A DNA stretch of 64,000 bases. Source: Nansenia antarctica. Taxonomy: Eukaryota; Chordata; Actinopteri; Argentiniformes; Microstomatidae. The notes below the pieces were generated by a model. The model made no database searches and was not told the origin of the DNA. It saw nothing but the letters and a program-made list of their open reading frames with translations. The position numbers and the translations under genes are program-made. Every line of letters starts with the position of its first letter. The first letter of the stretch is position 1. Of this stretch, positions 1 through 8,936 are shown piece after piece. The DNA is taken from positions 47,081,948 through 47,145,947 of the forward strand of contig OZ022340.1 in NCBI GenBank assembly GCA_963989245.1. The letters run 5' to 3'.

Positions 1-942
1 ACTTGTAGAAATAAGGTTGAGGGTATGTGAAGCACACCTTTGGTGCGGGGGAAGAATCAGCTGGCCATCACTATCATCCTCAGCTGATAGGATTTCTGAC
101 ACATCTAAAAAAGTGACATCATCCGTGGCCTCCTCCACCGTCTCATCATCGGACTCTGTGACAGCAGGCTGATAGACTTGAAATGCCTTGACAAAGTTAG
201 ATCCATTATCTGTCACTGTTGCTACTACTTTGTTGATTAGTCCATATGAAGAGTGAATGTTTTCGATTTCTGCACCAATAACATCATACGTGTGTCTACC
301 GCGGATTCTCCTACACGCCAATGCAGCCTTGTTGCGGTCTAATGTGGATCTACTAATCCAGTGGAGCGTTACTCCCATATAGCTCCTATTGTTAGCTGTC
401 CAAATGTCCGCTGTAGTTGACACATAGTCGACCTCGTTCAGCGCAGCCTTCAGATGTTTTTCCATCTCTGCATACTCCTTCTCCAAGTACGAAGAAAAAG
501 ATGTTCTGTGAGGTAGCTCGGCATTGGTAGTAGTGGGGATCTTGTTAATGATGGCACGGAAAGAGGGCGAGTCAACTGTGTTTATGGGCAGCATTTCCTC
601 TACAACATACCGCCCGACCAATTTATTCAACTCTCCCACACTTACAGGTTGTGATTTTGTAGGCCTACTGAAGTCCAGCTTTTGTTGCTTGAGCGGTGTG
701 GGACCTCCCGCAGAAGTCGAGGCCGCGGTCTCTGGGACTTTCTCCGCGAGCTTGACTGTGCTGTGCAGAGATTCCAAATGTTTCTTTAAATTTGATGTTG
801 TGGTTTTACCACAGGACAATATTTTCTTTCCAGCACAGAGTGTACAACGAACATTTATGTTCTTGTCATCCTTTGCTGACACAAACTCAAAATAATCCCT
901 ATATTTCCAGCTATTTAACGCATATCTCTGTTCTCGCTCCAT
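1..942 (-). CDS. hAT-family transposase with BED-type zinc finger, N-terminal part (partial)
   Basis: An uninterrupted minus-strand frame of about 314 codons starts at the ATG at 942-940 and is open to the window edge. Near residues 15-60 is a BED-like finger (a Cys-x2-Cys pair in RCTLCAGKK, then LKKHLESLH). It is followed by the hAT catalytic-core segments STTADIWT and ATVTDNGSNFVKAF, whose aspartates match the first two acidic positions of the hAT transposase core. Transposases of this family cut and paste their own element from the nucleus. The stretch between the ATG and the terminal repeat is a short untranslated region. No stop or frameshift is visible, so this copy may have been active recently. 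Whether the C-terminal dimerisation domain is intact cannot be seen. Confidence 0.8.
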   Translation of the reverse strand, partial: MEREQRYALNSWKYRDYFEFVSAKDDKNINVRCTLCAGKKILSCGKTTTSNLKKHLESLHSTVKLAEKVPETAASTSAGGPTPLKQQKLDFSRPTKSQPVSVGELNKLVGRYVVEEMLPINTVDSPSFRAIINKIPTTTNAELPHRTSFSSYLEKEYAEMEKHLKAALNEVDYVSTTADIWTANNRSYMGVTLHWISRSTLDRNKAALACRRIRGRHTYDVIGAEIENIHSSYGLINKVVATVTDNGSNFVKAFQVYQPAVTESDDETVEEATDDVTFLDVSEILSAEDDSDGQLILPPHQRCASHTLNLISTS

Positions 943-1256
943 TATACGCTTCTGTTTACACTGTGCAATCAGCGTGGTGATACACGTGAGCGATTCTGCT
1001 GCACCTCGTGTTGAAAACGTGATCACTGACGTCACTCCCCAAGACGCGAGAAAAGCAATAAATGTTTGTTTACTATCGAACATTACAAAGAAATACTGCA
1101 TTTAGCCTAAGTTATGAGGTAGTAACGCAATAGTAACGCACAGTCACTCGAATAAGTAACTTTAATCAGATTACTGATTTGGAAATAGTATCGCGATAGA
1201 ATACTCGTTACTGGGAAAAGTAATCAGATTAGAGTATCGCGTTACCGGCATCACTG
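1..1256 (-). mobile_element. hAT-superfamily DNA transposon, 5' end (continues off the left edge)
   Basis: The outer end of the element lies at 1256. Read on the minus strand it begins CAGTGATGCCGGTAACGCG, the CAGTG start typical of hAT terminal inverted repeats. The subterminal part (about 1080-1256) is built from repeated TAACGCG/TACTC-like words. The transposase reads inward from 942 and continues past base 1. The eight bases outside the end (1257-1264) would be the target duplication, but the other end is outside the window, so this cannot be tested. Confidence 0.8.
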
Positions 1257-1371
1257 TCCATATCTGATACACTTTCAACAATGGACTGATAGAAAATTCT
1301 CATTATCTGCTTTCTCACCCAATATATCCCAGTTATGGGATATCTTGTAAATACTAAGACATGTTTTTCAG

Positions 1372-1501
1372 ACAGAACCCTCTCTGGGGAGCAGCCAACA
1401 GCGCCTTGGCCAGATGGCTTCCAGCAGAGTATGAGGATGGAGAAAGGCAGCCCAGGGGCTGGAACCGCGGGCAGCTCTATAACGGGTTCCAACTTCCTCT
1501 G
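1372..1501 (+). CDS. tpo: tpo exon: NPLWGAAN...RGWNRGQLYNGF segment
   Basis: The acceptor is TTTTTCAG at 1364-1371 and the donor is GTAATC from 1502. The 130-bp exon encodes the start of the peroxidase domain, with RWLPAEYEDG and the Trp-Asn-Arg block characteristic of TPO/MPO-type peroxidases. Confidence 0.85.
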
Positions 1502-4500
1502 GTAATCTCTAAAGTTCACTTTTCAAAAAATGCCGGTCGAGAGCGCACGCTGGCGTTGCTTGTTCGCCGCTTCTCCGCCCGAAATCTAGATATACTTGCA
1601 GTATAATACAGAGTAGATTGTCCTACAAAGAAACTTAGATTTCTTAGTCATCAAAAAATTAATTAGACCCCTAATTTCGCTGTACAGCTCAGCACGTCAC
1701 TGACGTGTAACAAACAAATACTAATACGCCCTTTCGGGACTCGCTCACTGACACACAGTGTCTCTCTCCATCTGGCAGCTTGTCTCTGCCTCGTTCACTG
1801 CCAGGGGGAACAAACACACCAAGGTTAAATAGACCAGTTGGATAACGAGGCTGATTACTGACACCTGTCCGCAATCAGCCCTGTCATCCACCCTCCACCA
1901 CAGTCTGGCTCCACCTGCAGGCCAGAACGTGCCATGCTCCCCACATGTGCATCAACTGATTTTGTTAAGACGAGACCATTCATTAATTATACAATGGGTC
2001 ATGATTATGAAGACACATTCACAGCTTACAGTCAACAAGACCATTTTTCCAAAAGGCTGGTGATCTAGAGATCCATCATAAGAGTACTTGTCTGGTCCTA
2101 TGATTTCCCTGGAAATGACAGCAAATGAAACTACAGTTTATGACATTTTACTTCAGTGTTATGTCCTCTGTGAAAATGGGGAGAGCAACATATCTCCAAT
2201 TCTGAGTCGATGCTCCTTGTTCTCACTGTATTAATAGGTACTGTATTAATAGGTACTGATTTAATGTATTAATAGGTACTGATTTAATGTATTAACTGTA
2301 TTAAGGTACGGGAAGTCAGCAAGAACATGATGCAGAGCACCAGGAAAGGAACTGTGGAAGACTGTGCCTATTAGTCATCTAAAAAATAATTAGACCCCTA
2401 ATTTCGCTGTACAGCTCAGCACGTCACTGACGTGTAACAAACAAATACTAATACGCCCTTTCGGGACTCGCTCACTGACACACAGTGTCTCTCTCTCTCC
2501 ATCTGGCAGCTTGTCTCTGCCTCGTTCACTGCCAGGGGGAACAAACACACCAAGGTTAAATAGACCAGTTGGATAACGAGGCTGATTACTGACACCTGTC
2601 GGCAATCAGCCCTGTCATCCAAATAATAATATATCCAATAATAGGTACTGTATTAATGTATTAACTGTATTAATAGGTACTGATTTAATGTATTAACTGT
2701 ATTAATAGGTACTGATTTAATGTATTAACTGTATTAAGGTACGGGAAGTCAGCAAGAACATGATGCAGAGCACCAGGAAAGGAACTGTGGAAGACTGTGC
2801 CTATTCTCAGATGCTGGTGGACTGGGGCCAGTACATAGACCATGACATATCCTTCACTCCTCAGAGCACAAGCAAAGCTGCTTTCTTGGGAGGACTGGAC
2901 TGTTTGAGCACATGTGAAAACATAAACCCCTGCTTCCCTATTGAGGTAACTCCTCACCCCTCATCATATGATCCCCTAACCAATCACAGTTGTCTTATGA
3001 TCCCCCTAACCAATCACAGTTGTCTTTCTCTTCCTGTTTTGGGGATTTCTTTCTTTAACATTCCATATTCTACCATATGTAACACGTTCATTTCAACATT
3101 GTTGAGAATCACAACACAAACTCACTAGTCAAGCCAAAATACTGCAGTGCAGTGGCTTCAGAGTAATCCCCACTGCTACCTAGTTAACTATAACACTACT
3201 TTACATAGTTAGCAGGCTCACAAAACAAGCTGTGTTATGACTAGTGATGTGTCATTGATTTTCAACAACGTGGAAATGAAAGAAAAATCCGAACATTAAA
3301 TCGGATGCCGACATGCGGACCAAAACACAAACGTGTAACATATTCATACAGTATAATATATACATATATTTTGTGAAATAATCCACATCTCTTGCTATTT
3401 AAGAAGTACAATGGGAAAAGACATCATCTTATGTCAACATTTTACATTAGGTCAATAACTGGAATAATTTCCAACGCCAAAGGTATTTTTCTAATTCTAA
3501 ATAGTACATTTAGTGCTTCTATAATACAGTCAACATGAATTAATTCATTCTCATTTGGACAAGTTTTGAAGCTCAAGCTACAGTATCTAATTCGGTTGTT
3601 AAGTCGTGACGTGTTTCCGGGTCCAACGTTGGCTGAGGCGCTCTCTTCGAAATGCCGCAGTAATAATAATAATTAATTATATTTGTATAGCGCTTTTCCG
3701 AGGCTCAAAGACGCTGACAATATGGGGAAAACGGGAAAGTGCTGTGTCCCTTGTTGTATGAATAGATCCGAGTCTAAACAACGATTGAACTGAAATTCTA
3801 CCGCTTTAGTACACTGGTACTCTGGTGCGGGGAATTTTTTATTTGGACCCGGAAATTGCTAAATTTCTGTTGACGTCAGACTTAACAACCGAATTGCATT
3901 TCATTATTCTGATGCAGGGAGTGTTTTAATTTGGTCTGTATGACACCTGGTCACTACTGGCTTAGAGGACATTCATATCCCACAGATAATTGTGACACGT
4001 TCTAGTCCTCTTGGTCCTCATATCGGCAACCAAACAAATGTTCAGACTTTTCTTTTTAAACCAGGGCTCTCAAGTCTCACGCATTGGGCGTGAGACACAC
4101 GCATTTCAACACGCTCACACGCCCGTGTGTCTCACGCCCAATGCGTGAGACTTGAGAGCCCTGATAAACACACAAACTACGTTTCAACGTTGTTGAGAAT
4201 CACAACACAAACTCACTACTCAAGCCAAACATACATACAACAATACATTACATTGTTAGCAGGCTCACAGAACAAGCTGTGTTAGTTGACTAGCGATGTG
4301 TCATTGATTTTCAACAATGCGGAAATGTGTTCAAATTTTTTATAACAAAAGTCTGAACATTACATCGGATCCCGATGCCGTGTGCATTGTCTCATTCACA
4401 TCACAACATGCTGATAGAACATCAACATGCTAAAAACACATAACTACACATAACTAGATGATCACACAGTCCTTGCTTTTGAACACGTCCTAAAATGTAA

Positions 4501-7175
4501 GTTTGTTTTACAAGCCATGTATCACTCAACCAGTATATCAAGTGGGCTCTTCAACACTTCAACGTTTGTAATATGCAAAAACAATGGAAAACACATTTTT
4601 TTTAAAAAGAAAAAAGGAAGAAGCTTTTTGTTCATTGTGTGGGCGGCTGTGGTGCAGGAGGTAGAGTCGCCGTCTAATGATCACAAGGTTGGCAGATCAG
4701 CGGTTCTAGCCCCGGCTCGCCACATGTCGAAGTGTCCTTGGGCAAGACACTGAACCCCAAATTTGCTCCCAGTGAGCGGGCCGGCGCCTTGCATGGTAGC
4801 CTGCCGCCATTGGTGTGTGAATGTGTGTGTGAATGGGTGAATGAGAGGCCGTTGTAAAGCGCTTTGGAGCAGCTTTGGAGCAGCAAAAAAGGCGCTATAT
4901 AAGTGCAGTCCATTTACCATTTAATTTGCACGAGAGTTGCCGACATGCGGCCCCTTTCAACAGACCGTGTCACATACAGTCTGTAATTATCTTCTCTCTG
5001 CTGCAGACTCTCCCTCAGGAAGTGTTGTCCAGGAACAAAAGCTGTCTGACGTTTTTCCGCTCCTCGCCTGCCTGCTTCTCTGGCCACGTCCCGCCCGCTG
5101 CGGCCGACACCAGACACACGCTACAGCGGCAACAAATGAACTCAATCACCTCTTTCCTGGACGCCTCCACTGTGTACGGCCACACCCTGTTTTTACAGAG
5201 TGCCCTCCGGAACCTGTCAAGCCCCCGGGGTCAACTGGCCGTCAATCCTGGACTCACAGACCCACACGGCAGAGCGTACCTGCCTTCCGTCTCCACCAGC
5301 CCGTCTGCATGTTTTCAGAACCCAGCCGACCCCAGAGGGCCGAGGGTGGAGTGCTTCCTGGCTGGAGACAGCAGGGTGAACGAGATCCTGCCCCTGGCAG
5401 CACTGCACACGCTGTGGGTGAGGGAACACAACCGGATAGCAGAGGCTCTGGAGGACCTCAACGCCCACTGGAGCTCAGAGACCATCTATCAAGAGACCCG
5501 CAAGATCATTGGAGCGCTGCACCAGGCAAGTCTGTTGGAATTAAAATCAGAATAATCAGTTATTTTGGTTGACTGCTCCAAGAAAGAGGAGAGATGTTTT
5601 CTATCGCACAAATGGACGTTTATTGAAGATCACACGTGTAGTACAGAGTTGCACCTTAACCTGAGGTGGTCTCAGAAAAAGGTGTTCTTCTTCAGATTAC
5701 ATTACATTATATACTTTCACAAGACACAGAGTTCTTCCCCTTTTGGCCACTATGATGTAAGAGCTGAATGGCCTATTAGAATGTTTTAAAACTATGAATG
5801 GAGTGTTGTCTTGTGTTAAGCCCAATGCACACAGAATTATTTCAATTGGTGTGAATGGAGAATCGAATGTTGTGGTGCGATAATATCGCATCGCACGCTG
5901 TGTGCATTGTCTCATTCAAAACAATGGAATCGAATTCGGCGGTGCGACAAAATCGGGGCTGTGTGCATTGGCTTTTAGACGTGAGAGTTTTTTATCGGTT
6001 CTTACAACACCTGGATTCATGGTCATCAGACAGTTCCCAGACAGTAGCTTACAATGGGTCGTATGTGTTCTTAGGATACAATACTCATGATGTGCATATT
6101 AAAACAGGAAAACTGATAAGATATGTAACATCATGACTTAAGCAGCTGGTGCTGGAGAATGGACAATAGGACCTTTGAAAAATATATCCTAACAAGTCCC
6201 ACTGTCTATTATGGAAACTAGGGCTGTCCAATGATACAAGAAAGTAATAATAATAATAACATTTATTTGTATAGCGCTTTTCCTGCAAACGTTGCAGCTC
6301 AAAGTGCTCATGCTAAGTAATTAAAATAAGTGTATTGTTTGATGTCAATCACAAATTAATTTTGGTTTAGTTCATATTTGGTTTTATATCATTTAGCCCT
6401 TATTAAAGATGTTTTCACTGTAACGCTACACTGGGCTGTAAATGTCTTGTGAAGAAAGTGAAGAAAACACAAAATAGCCACGTGTTGTTTTACCACGTGT
6501 TGTTTTAGCATCTTTTCAGCCAATAACAATTCAGCCAGTTGTGTACCTCTATAATACCTCTATAATACCTCTATAATACCTCTATAATACCTCTATAATA
6601 CCTCTATAATACCTATATAATACCTCTATAATACAGGTAAATGACATGAATAAATAAAAACTATACACTGGTAAAGTGATTGCATCACAATCAAAGAATA
6701 TCAAAAATATGTGGAGACAAACATATCAAGCTGGTATAATAAAGCTCCTTTACCCTATTCCACCTAAACTGCTGGAAATGAACACTCCTCATATATCAGA
6801 ATTATAGATTGCAAGTTGTTTTGTTGTATGTTTTCCTTTTTGTGGAAGATACACTATCTAAAGGTCTATTCTTTTCTGTTGTTGTTGTTGTTGTTGTTGT
6901 TGTTTTTCTCTCCCAGATTATCACCATTAGGGATTATGTTCCAAAAATCATTGGAAGAGAGGCTTTTGATCTCAACGTCGGTCCCTATGGGGGCTATGAT
7001 CCAATCACAGACCCGTCAGCCTCCAACGTGTTTGCTACCGCAGCGTTCCGCTTCGGCCATGCCACCATACCCACGCTGCTCAGGAGGCTCAACGAGAGCT
7101 TCCAGGAACACCATCTCTTCTCCTCTCTGAGCCTGCACAACACTTTCTTCAGTCCTTGGAGATTAGTCAAAGAAG
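1372..7175 (+). CDS. tpo: thyroid peroxidase (tpo), internal exons; both ends of the gene missing
   Basis: Four plus-strand exons (1372-1501, 2739-2945, 5007-5525, 6917-7175) encode the central animal heme-peroxidase domain. Thyroid peroxidase is a thyroid membrane enzyme that uses H2O2 to iodinate thyroglobulin. Key residues are visible: the distal His and Asp in WGQYIDHDI, the distal Arg in AGDSRVNE, the heme-linking Glu in LWVREHNR, and the proximal His in FRFGHATI. The phrase FTPQSTSKAAF favours TPO over myeloperoxidase. All four exons are open and in phase. The exons for the N-terminus and for the rest of the peroxidase, CCP, EGF and membrane segments were not found; a hAT element lies directly upstream. 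This is either a gene broken by rearrangement or one whose other exons lie outside the window. Confidence 0.85.
1640..1890. repeat. LTR-like repeat, copy 1 (intron of tpo)
   Basis: About 250 bp, nearly identical to 2371-2622. Both copies contain GCACGTCACTGACGTG and CTGATTACTGACACCTGTC. On the minus strand the arrangement (a T/A-rich box, then a palindromic CACGTCAGTGACGTG) resembles a solo LTR, but no TG...CA borders or target duplication could be fixed. Confidence 0.5.
2220..2305. repeat. short tandem repeat of TTAATAGGTACTGA-type units
   Basis: ATTAATAGGTACTG and TTTAATGTATTAACTG words are repeated. The same block recurs at 2625-2738, directly in front of the real exon. Confidence 0.7.
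2306..2371 (+). pseudogene. tpo: truncated duplicate of the 5' end of a tpo exon
   Basis: These 66 bases match the first 66 bases of the exon at 2739-2945, together with the TTAAG acceptor and the tandem repeat before it. The copy breaks off in GTGCCTATT, where the second LTR-like repeat begins. It cannot encode the rest of the exon. Confidence 0.8.
2371..2622. repeat. LTR-like repeat, copy 2
   Basis: This is the second copy of the repeat at 1640-1890 in the same orientation, with a small (CT)n length difference. It abuts the truncated tpo exon duplicate, so it either inserted there or mediated the exon duplication. Confidence 0.5.
2739..2945 (+). CDS. tpo: tpo exon: distal-histidine segment
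   Basis: The exon begins after TATTAAG (2732-2738) and ends before GTAACT at 2946. It encodes VREVSKNMM through WGQYIDHDISFTPQS to CENINPCFPIE. The Asp-His of YIDHD are the heme-linking Asp and the distal catalytic His of animal peroxidases. The polypyrimidine tract before the acceptor is poor because the tandem repeat lies there. Confidence 0.8.
3093..3290. repeat. dispersed repeat, copy 1
   Basis: GTTGAGAATCACAACACAAA through TGTGTCATTGATTTTCAACA recurs at 4185-4330 in the same orientation with small differences. Confidence 0.7.
3589..3895. mobile_element. 307-bp MITE with 17-bp perfect terminal inverted repeats and a THAP-like start
   Basis: The ends are AATTCGGTTGTTAAGTC (3589-3605) and its exact reverse complement (3879-3895); imperfect complementarity extends further inward through GGGTCC/GGACCC. 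Inside, an ATG at 3722 opens MGKTGKCCVPCCMNR, which resembles the start of a THAP zinc finger as in P-element-type transposases, and stops after 23 codons. A fish-type (AAT)n and TATAGCGCTTTTCC tail sits inside. Confidence 0.6.
4062..4163. mobile_element. near-perfect palindromic hAT-like MITE (102 bp)
   Basis: Two perfect 40-bp arms starting CAGGGCTCTCAAGTCTCACG flank a 22-bp loop. CAGGG ends are usual for hAT elements. A partial relative occurs at 34565-34619 within the large hAT element. A clear 8-bp target duplication was not found. Confidence 0.65.
4185..4340. repeat. dispersed repeat, copy 2
   Basis: Matches 3093-3290 in the same orientation, about 1.09 kb apart. Confidence 0.7.
4380..4600. 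repeat. dispersed repeat, inverted relative of 45110-45370
   Basis: TGATCACACAGTCCTTGCTT, GGCTCTTCAACACTTCAACG and nearby words reappear as reverse complements at 45110-45345. Confidence 0.7.
4638..4918 (+). mobile_element. tRNA-derived fish SINE
   Basis: The head has a tRNA-like A box (GTGCAGGAGGTAGAGTCG) and a degraded B box (GGTTCTAGCCC). The body has the familiar fish-SINE words GTCCTTGGGCAAGACACTGA and CCGGCGCCTTGCATGG. It ends GCGCTATATAAGTGCAGTCC. It lies in the tpo intron in sense orientation. Confidence 0.85.
5007..5525 (+). CDS. tpo: tpo exon: distal-arginine segment, with a GC donor
   Basis: The acceptor is CTGCTGCAG at 4998-5006. The 519-bp exon encodes MNSITSFLDASTVYGHT, then CFLAGDSRVNE (distal Arg) and LHTLWVREHNR (heme-linking Glu), ending IIGALHQ. 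The donor is CAG|GCAAGT, a GC-AG intron; codon phase matches the next exon (ITIRDYVPKI). Confidence 0.85.
5526..6916 (+). other. tpo intron (GC-AG), with repeats
   Basis: The 1391-bp intron begins GCAAGT and ends TCTCTCCCAG. It contains A/T-rich repeat debris, a TATAGCGCTTTTCC fish tail near 6270, the 11-bp minisatellite at 6545-6640 and a (GTT)n tract at about 6878-6905. Confidence 0.7.
6545..6640. repeat. 11-bp minisatellite (ACCTCTATAAT)n
   Basis: About eight or nine head-to-tail units lie in the tpo intron; one unit has ACCTATATAAT. Confidence 0.9.
6917..7175 (+). CDS. tpo: tpo exon: proximal-histidine segment
   Basis: The acceptor is TCTCTCCCAG (6907-6916) and the donor GTCAGT from 7176. 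It encodes ITIRDYVPKIIGREAF, the proximal heme His in AAFRFGHATIP, and HNTFFSPWRLVKE. The next expected exon was not found downstream. Confidence 0.85.
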
Positions 7176-8360
7176 GTCAGTGTTCTCTCATGATGTCTCC
7201 TCTTTGAGCGAGTGCACTGTGGCATATTAAATACAGATTACCCAGCTGGGTAACACTTTATAATAATGTCAATTGATACGCTGTTTATACACCATTCATA
7301 AACAAGTGTACAGTAAAACATGTTGTAGCGCCCCTCCATAAAAGGAGAGCGACGAAGTAGCCTGCAAATTTTTACAATTGACGTTTACTTCTAGTATCGA
7401 AGTTTTTCACTCAATGTAATTTCATAAGATTCACATTTGTAGCACATAATGTTCCTATGATTCTGCTAACAATATAAAAGGCTCATATACTGTATGTACG
7501 ACTATAACAAGTAAGTATGCATTATACCAGTTGTAGGCAGTTAGGTAACGTTCTAAAAGCTGTCCGCTGGACAAGAATTCTACTGTACACAAACGGTCTT
7601 CATTAGATAAACCAATACATATAAACACTGTGTATGACAAAATATGGATTGACTGTTTTAACTTGTGTGAATAGTTGTTGTTACCACTCATACAATGTTT
7701 CAATATAATCCGTTTCACCATTCATTAATTATAAGTCCAGATGTGAGGTGTCCGTCGCGCTCAGAGCGTCCGATTCTATCAACTACATTTGGTCACGCTA
7801 CGGCCGAAATGTGGTTTAATGTTGACCAATTTCGGAGGGGGATCCCAATGACAGATCAATACAACCTAACTATCAGTTGGTTTCCAAGGGATATGTTCAC
7901 GCGCACAGCAAGTTTCACCAGTTTCCGGATTTTTTAAGCAGTCAAGAAAGGTAAGAAAGATTTTCCTATCGTTTTTCTTACATGAAGTATTCTCCCTACA
8001 TGAATAAAACATACCTGGTGATCAACTACAGCTAGCTGTGAACATTTGGATGTGTGGTGTGTTCTGACAGACTATTATTGGTGAAGCAATGTTAAGTTTA
8101 ATTTGGGGTGTGACCGATGCTACAGCGCTAGCTGTGGTTTGCTGAGGAGAACGGTGGGGCGGGACTAGCATCTCGTTTCGTTGGAGGCGGAGAATGAATT
8201 CGGCGAATCACCCAACGTTTAGATTTCAGTGAACCCCTCATGATAATGTTGCCAAACAATTTGTAATATTATTAGGAGACAGACAGAAATCTGACGAACA
8301 TAATGTCAGGCTGACACAATACAGTCGTGTTAGCGAAGTGTTAGTCAACTTCCCAGCTGT

Positions 8361-8365
<5 letters not shown>
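7176..8365. other. non-coding stretch downstream of the last tpo exon
   Basis: No exon with a recognisable peroxidase continuation, no repeat boundary and no RNA gene was seen. An 80-codon frame at 7695-7937 has no recognisable motif. Confidence 0.5.
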
Positions 8366-8640
<275 letters not shown>

Positions 8641-8936
8641 TGCAGGGCACGCGCGCAAGAGAGGGGGGGCTGGGTGAACCTCTATCCAGTGTGGGCTATA
8701 GCAAAACATTGCTGAATTTCATACATATTTTATTACATCAGAAGACTATTATTGTGTGGAGACATCTGCCTGAAGCATTGTGACTGTGAGCTGTGACTTT
8801 CACTGCATGTAAGAGAATATTCTTCAATACCTATTCTACCTGTGACTTTCAATAGGCCTACCTATAACAGAGAAAATATGTAACGGATGCAGTTGAGTCC
8901 GCTATTGTTTTAATTTGAGTTCTCTTATCTTTCAGA

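Noticed and set aside
5840..6000. Possible MITE with GCTGTGTGCATTG repeats
   Set aside because: Repeated words are present but no inverted ends or target duplication could be defined.
7695..7937. 80-codon plus-strand frame as a missing tpo exon
   Set aside because: No similarity to the expected peroxidase continuation.
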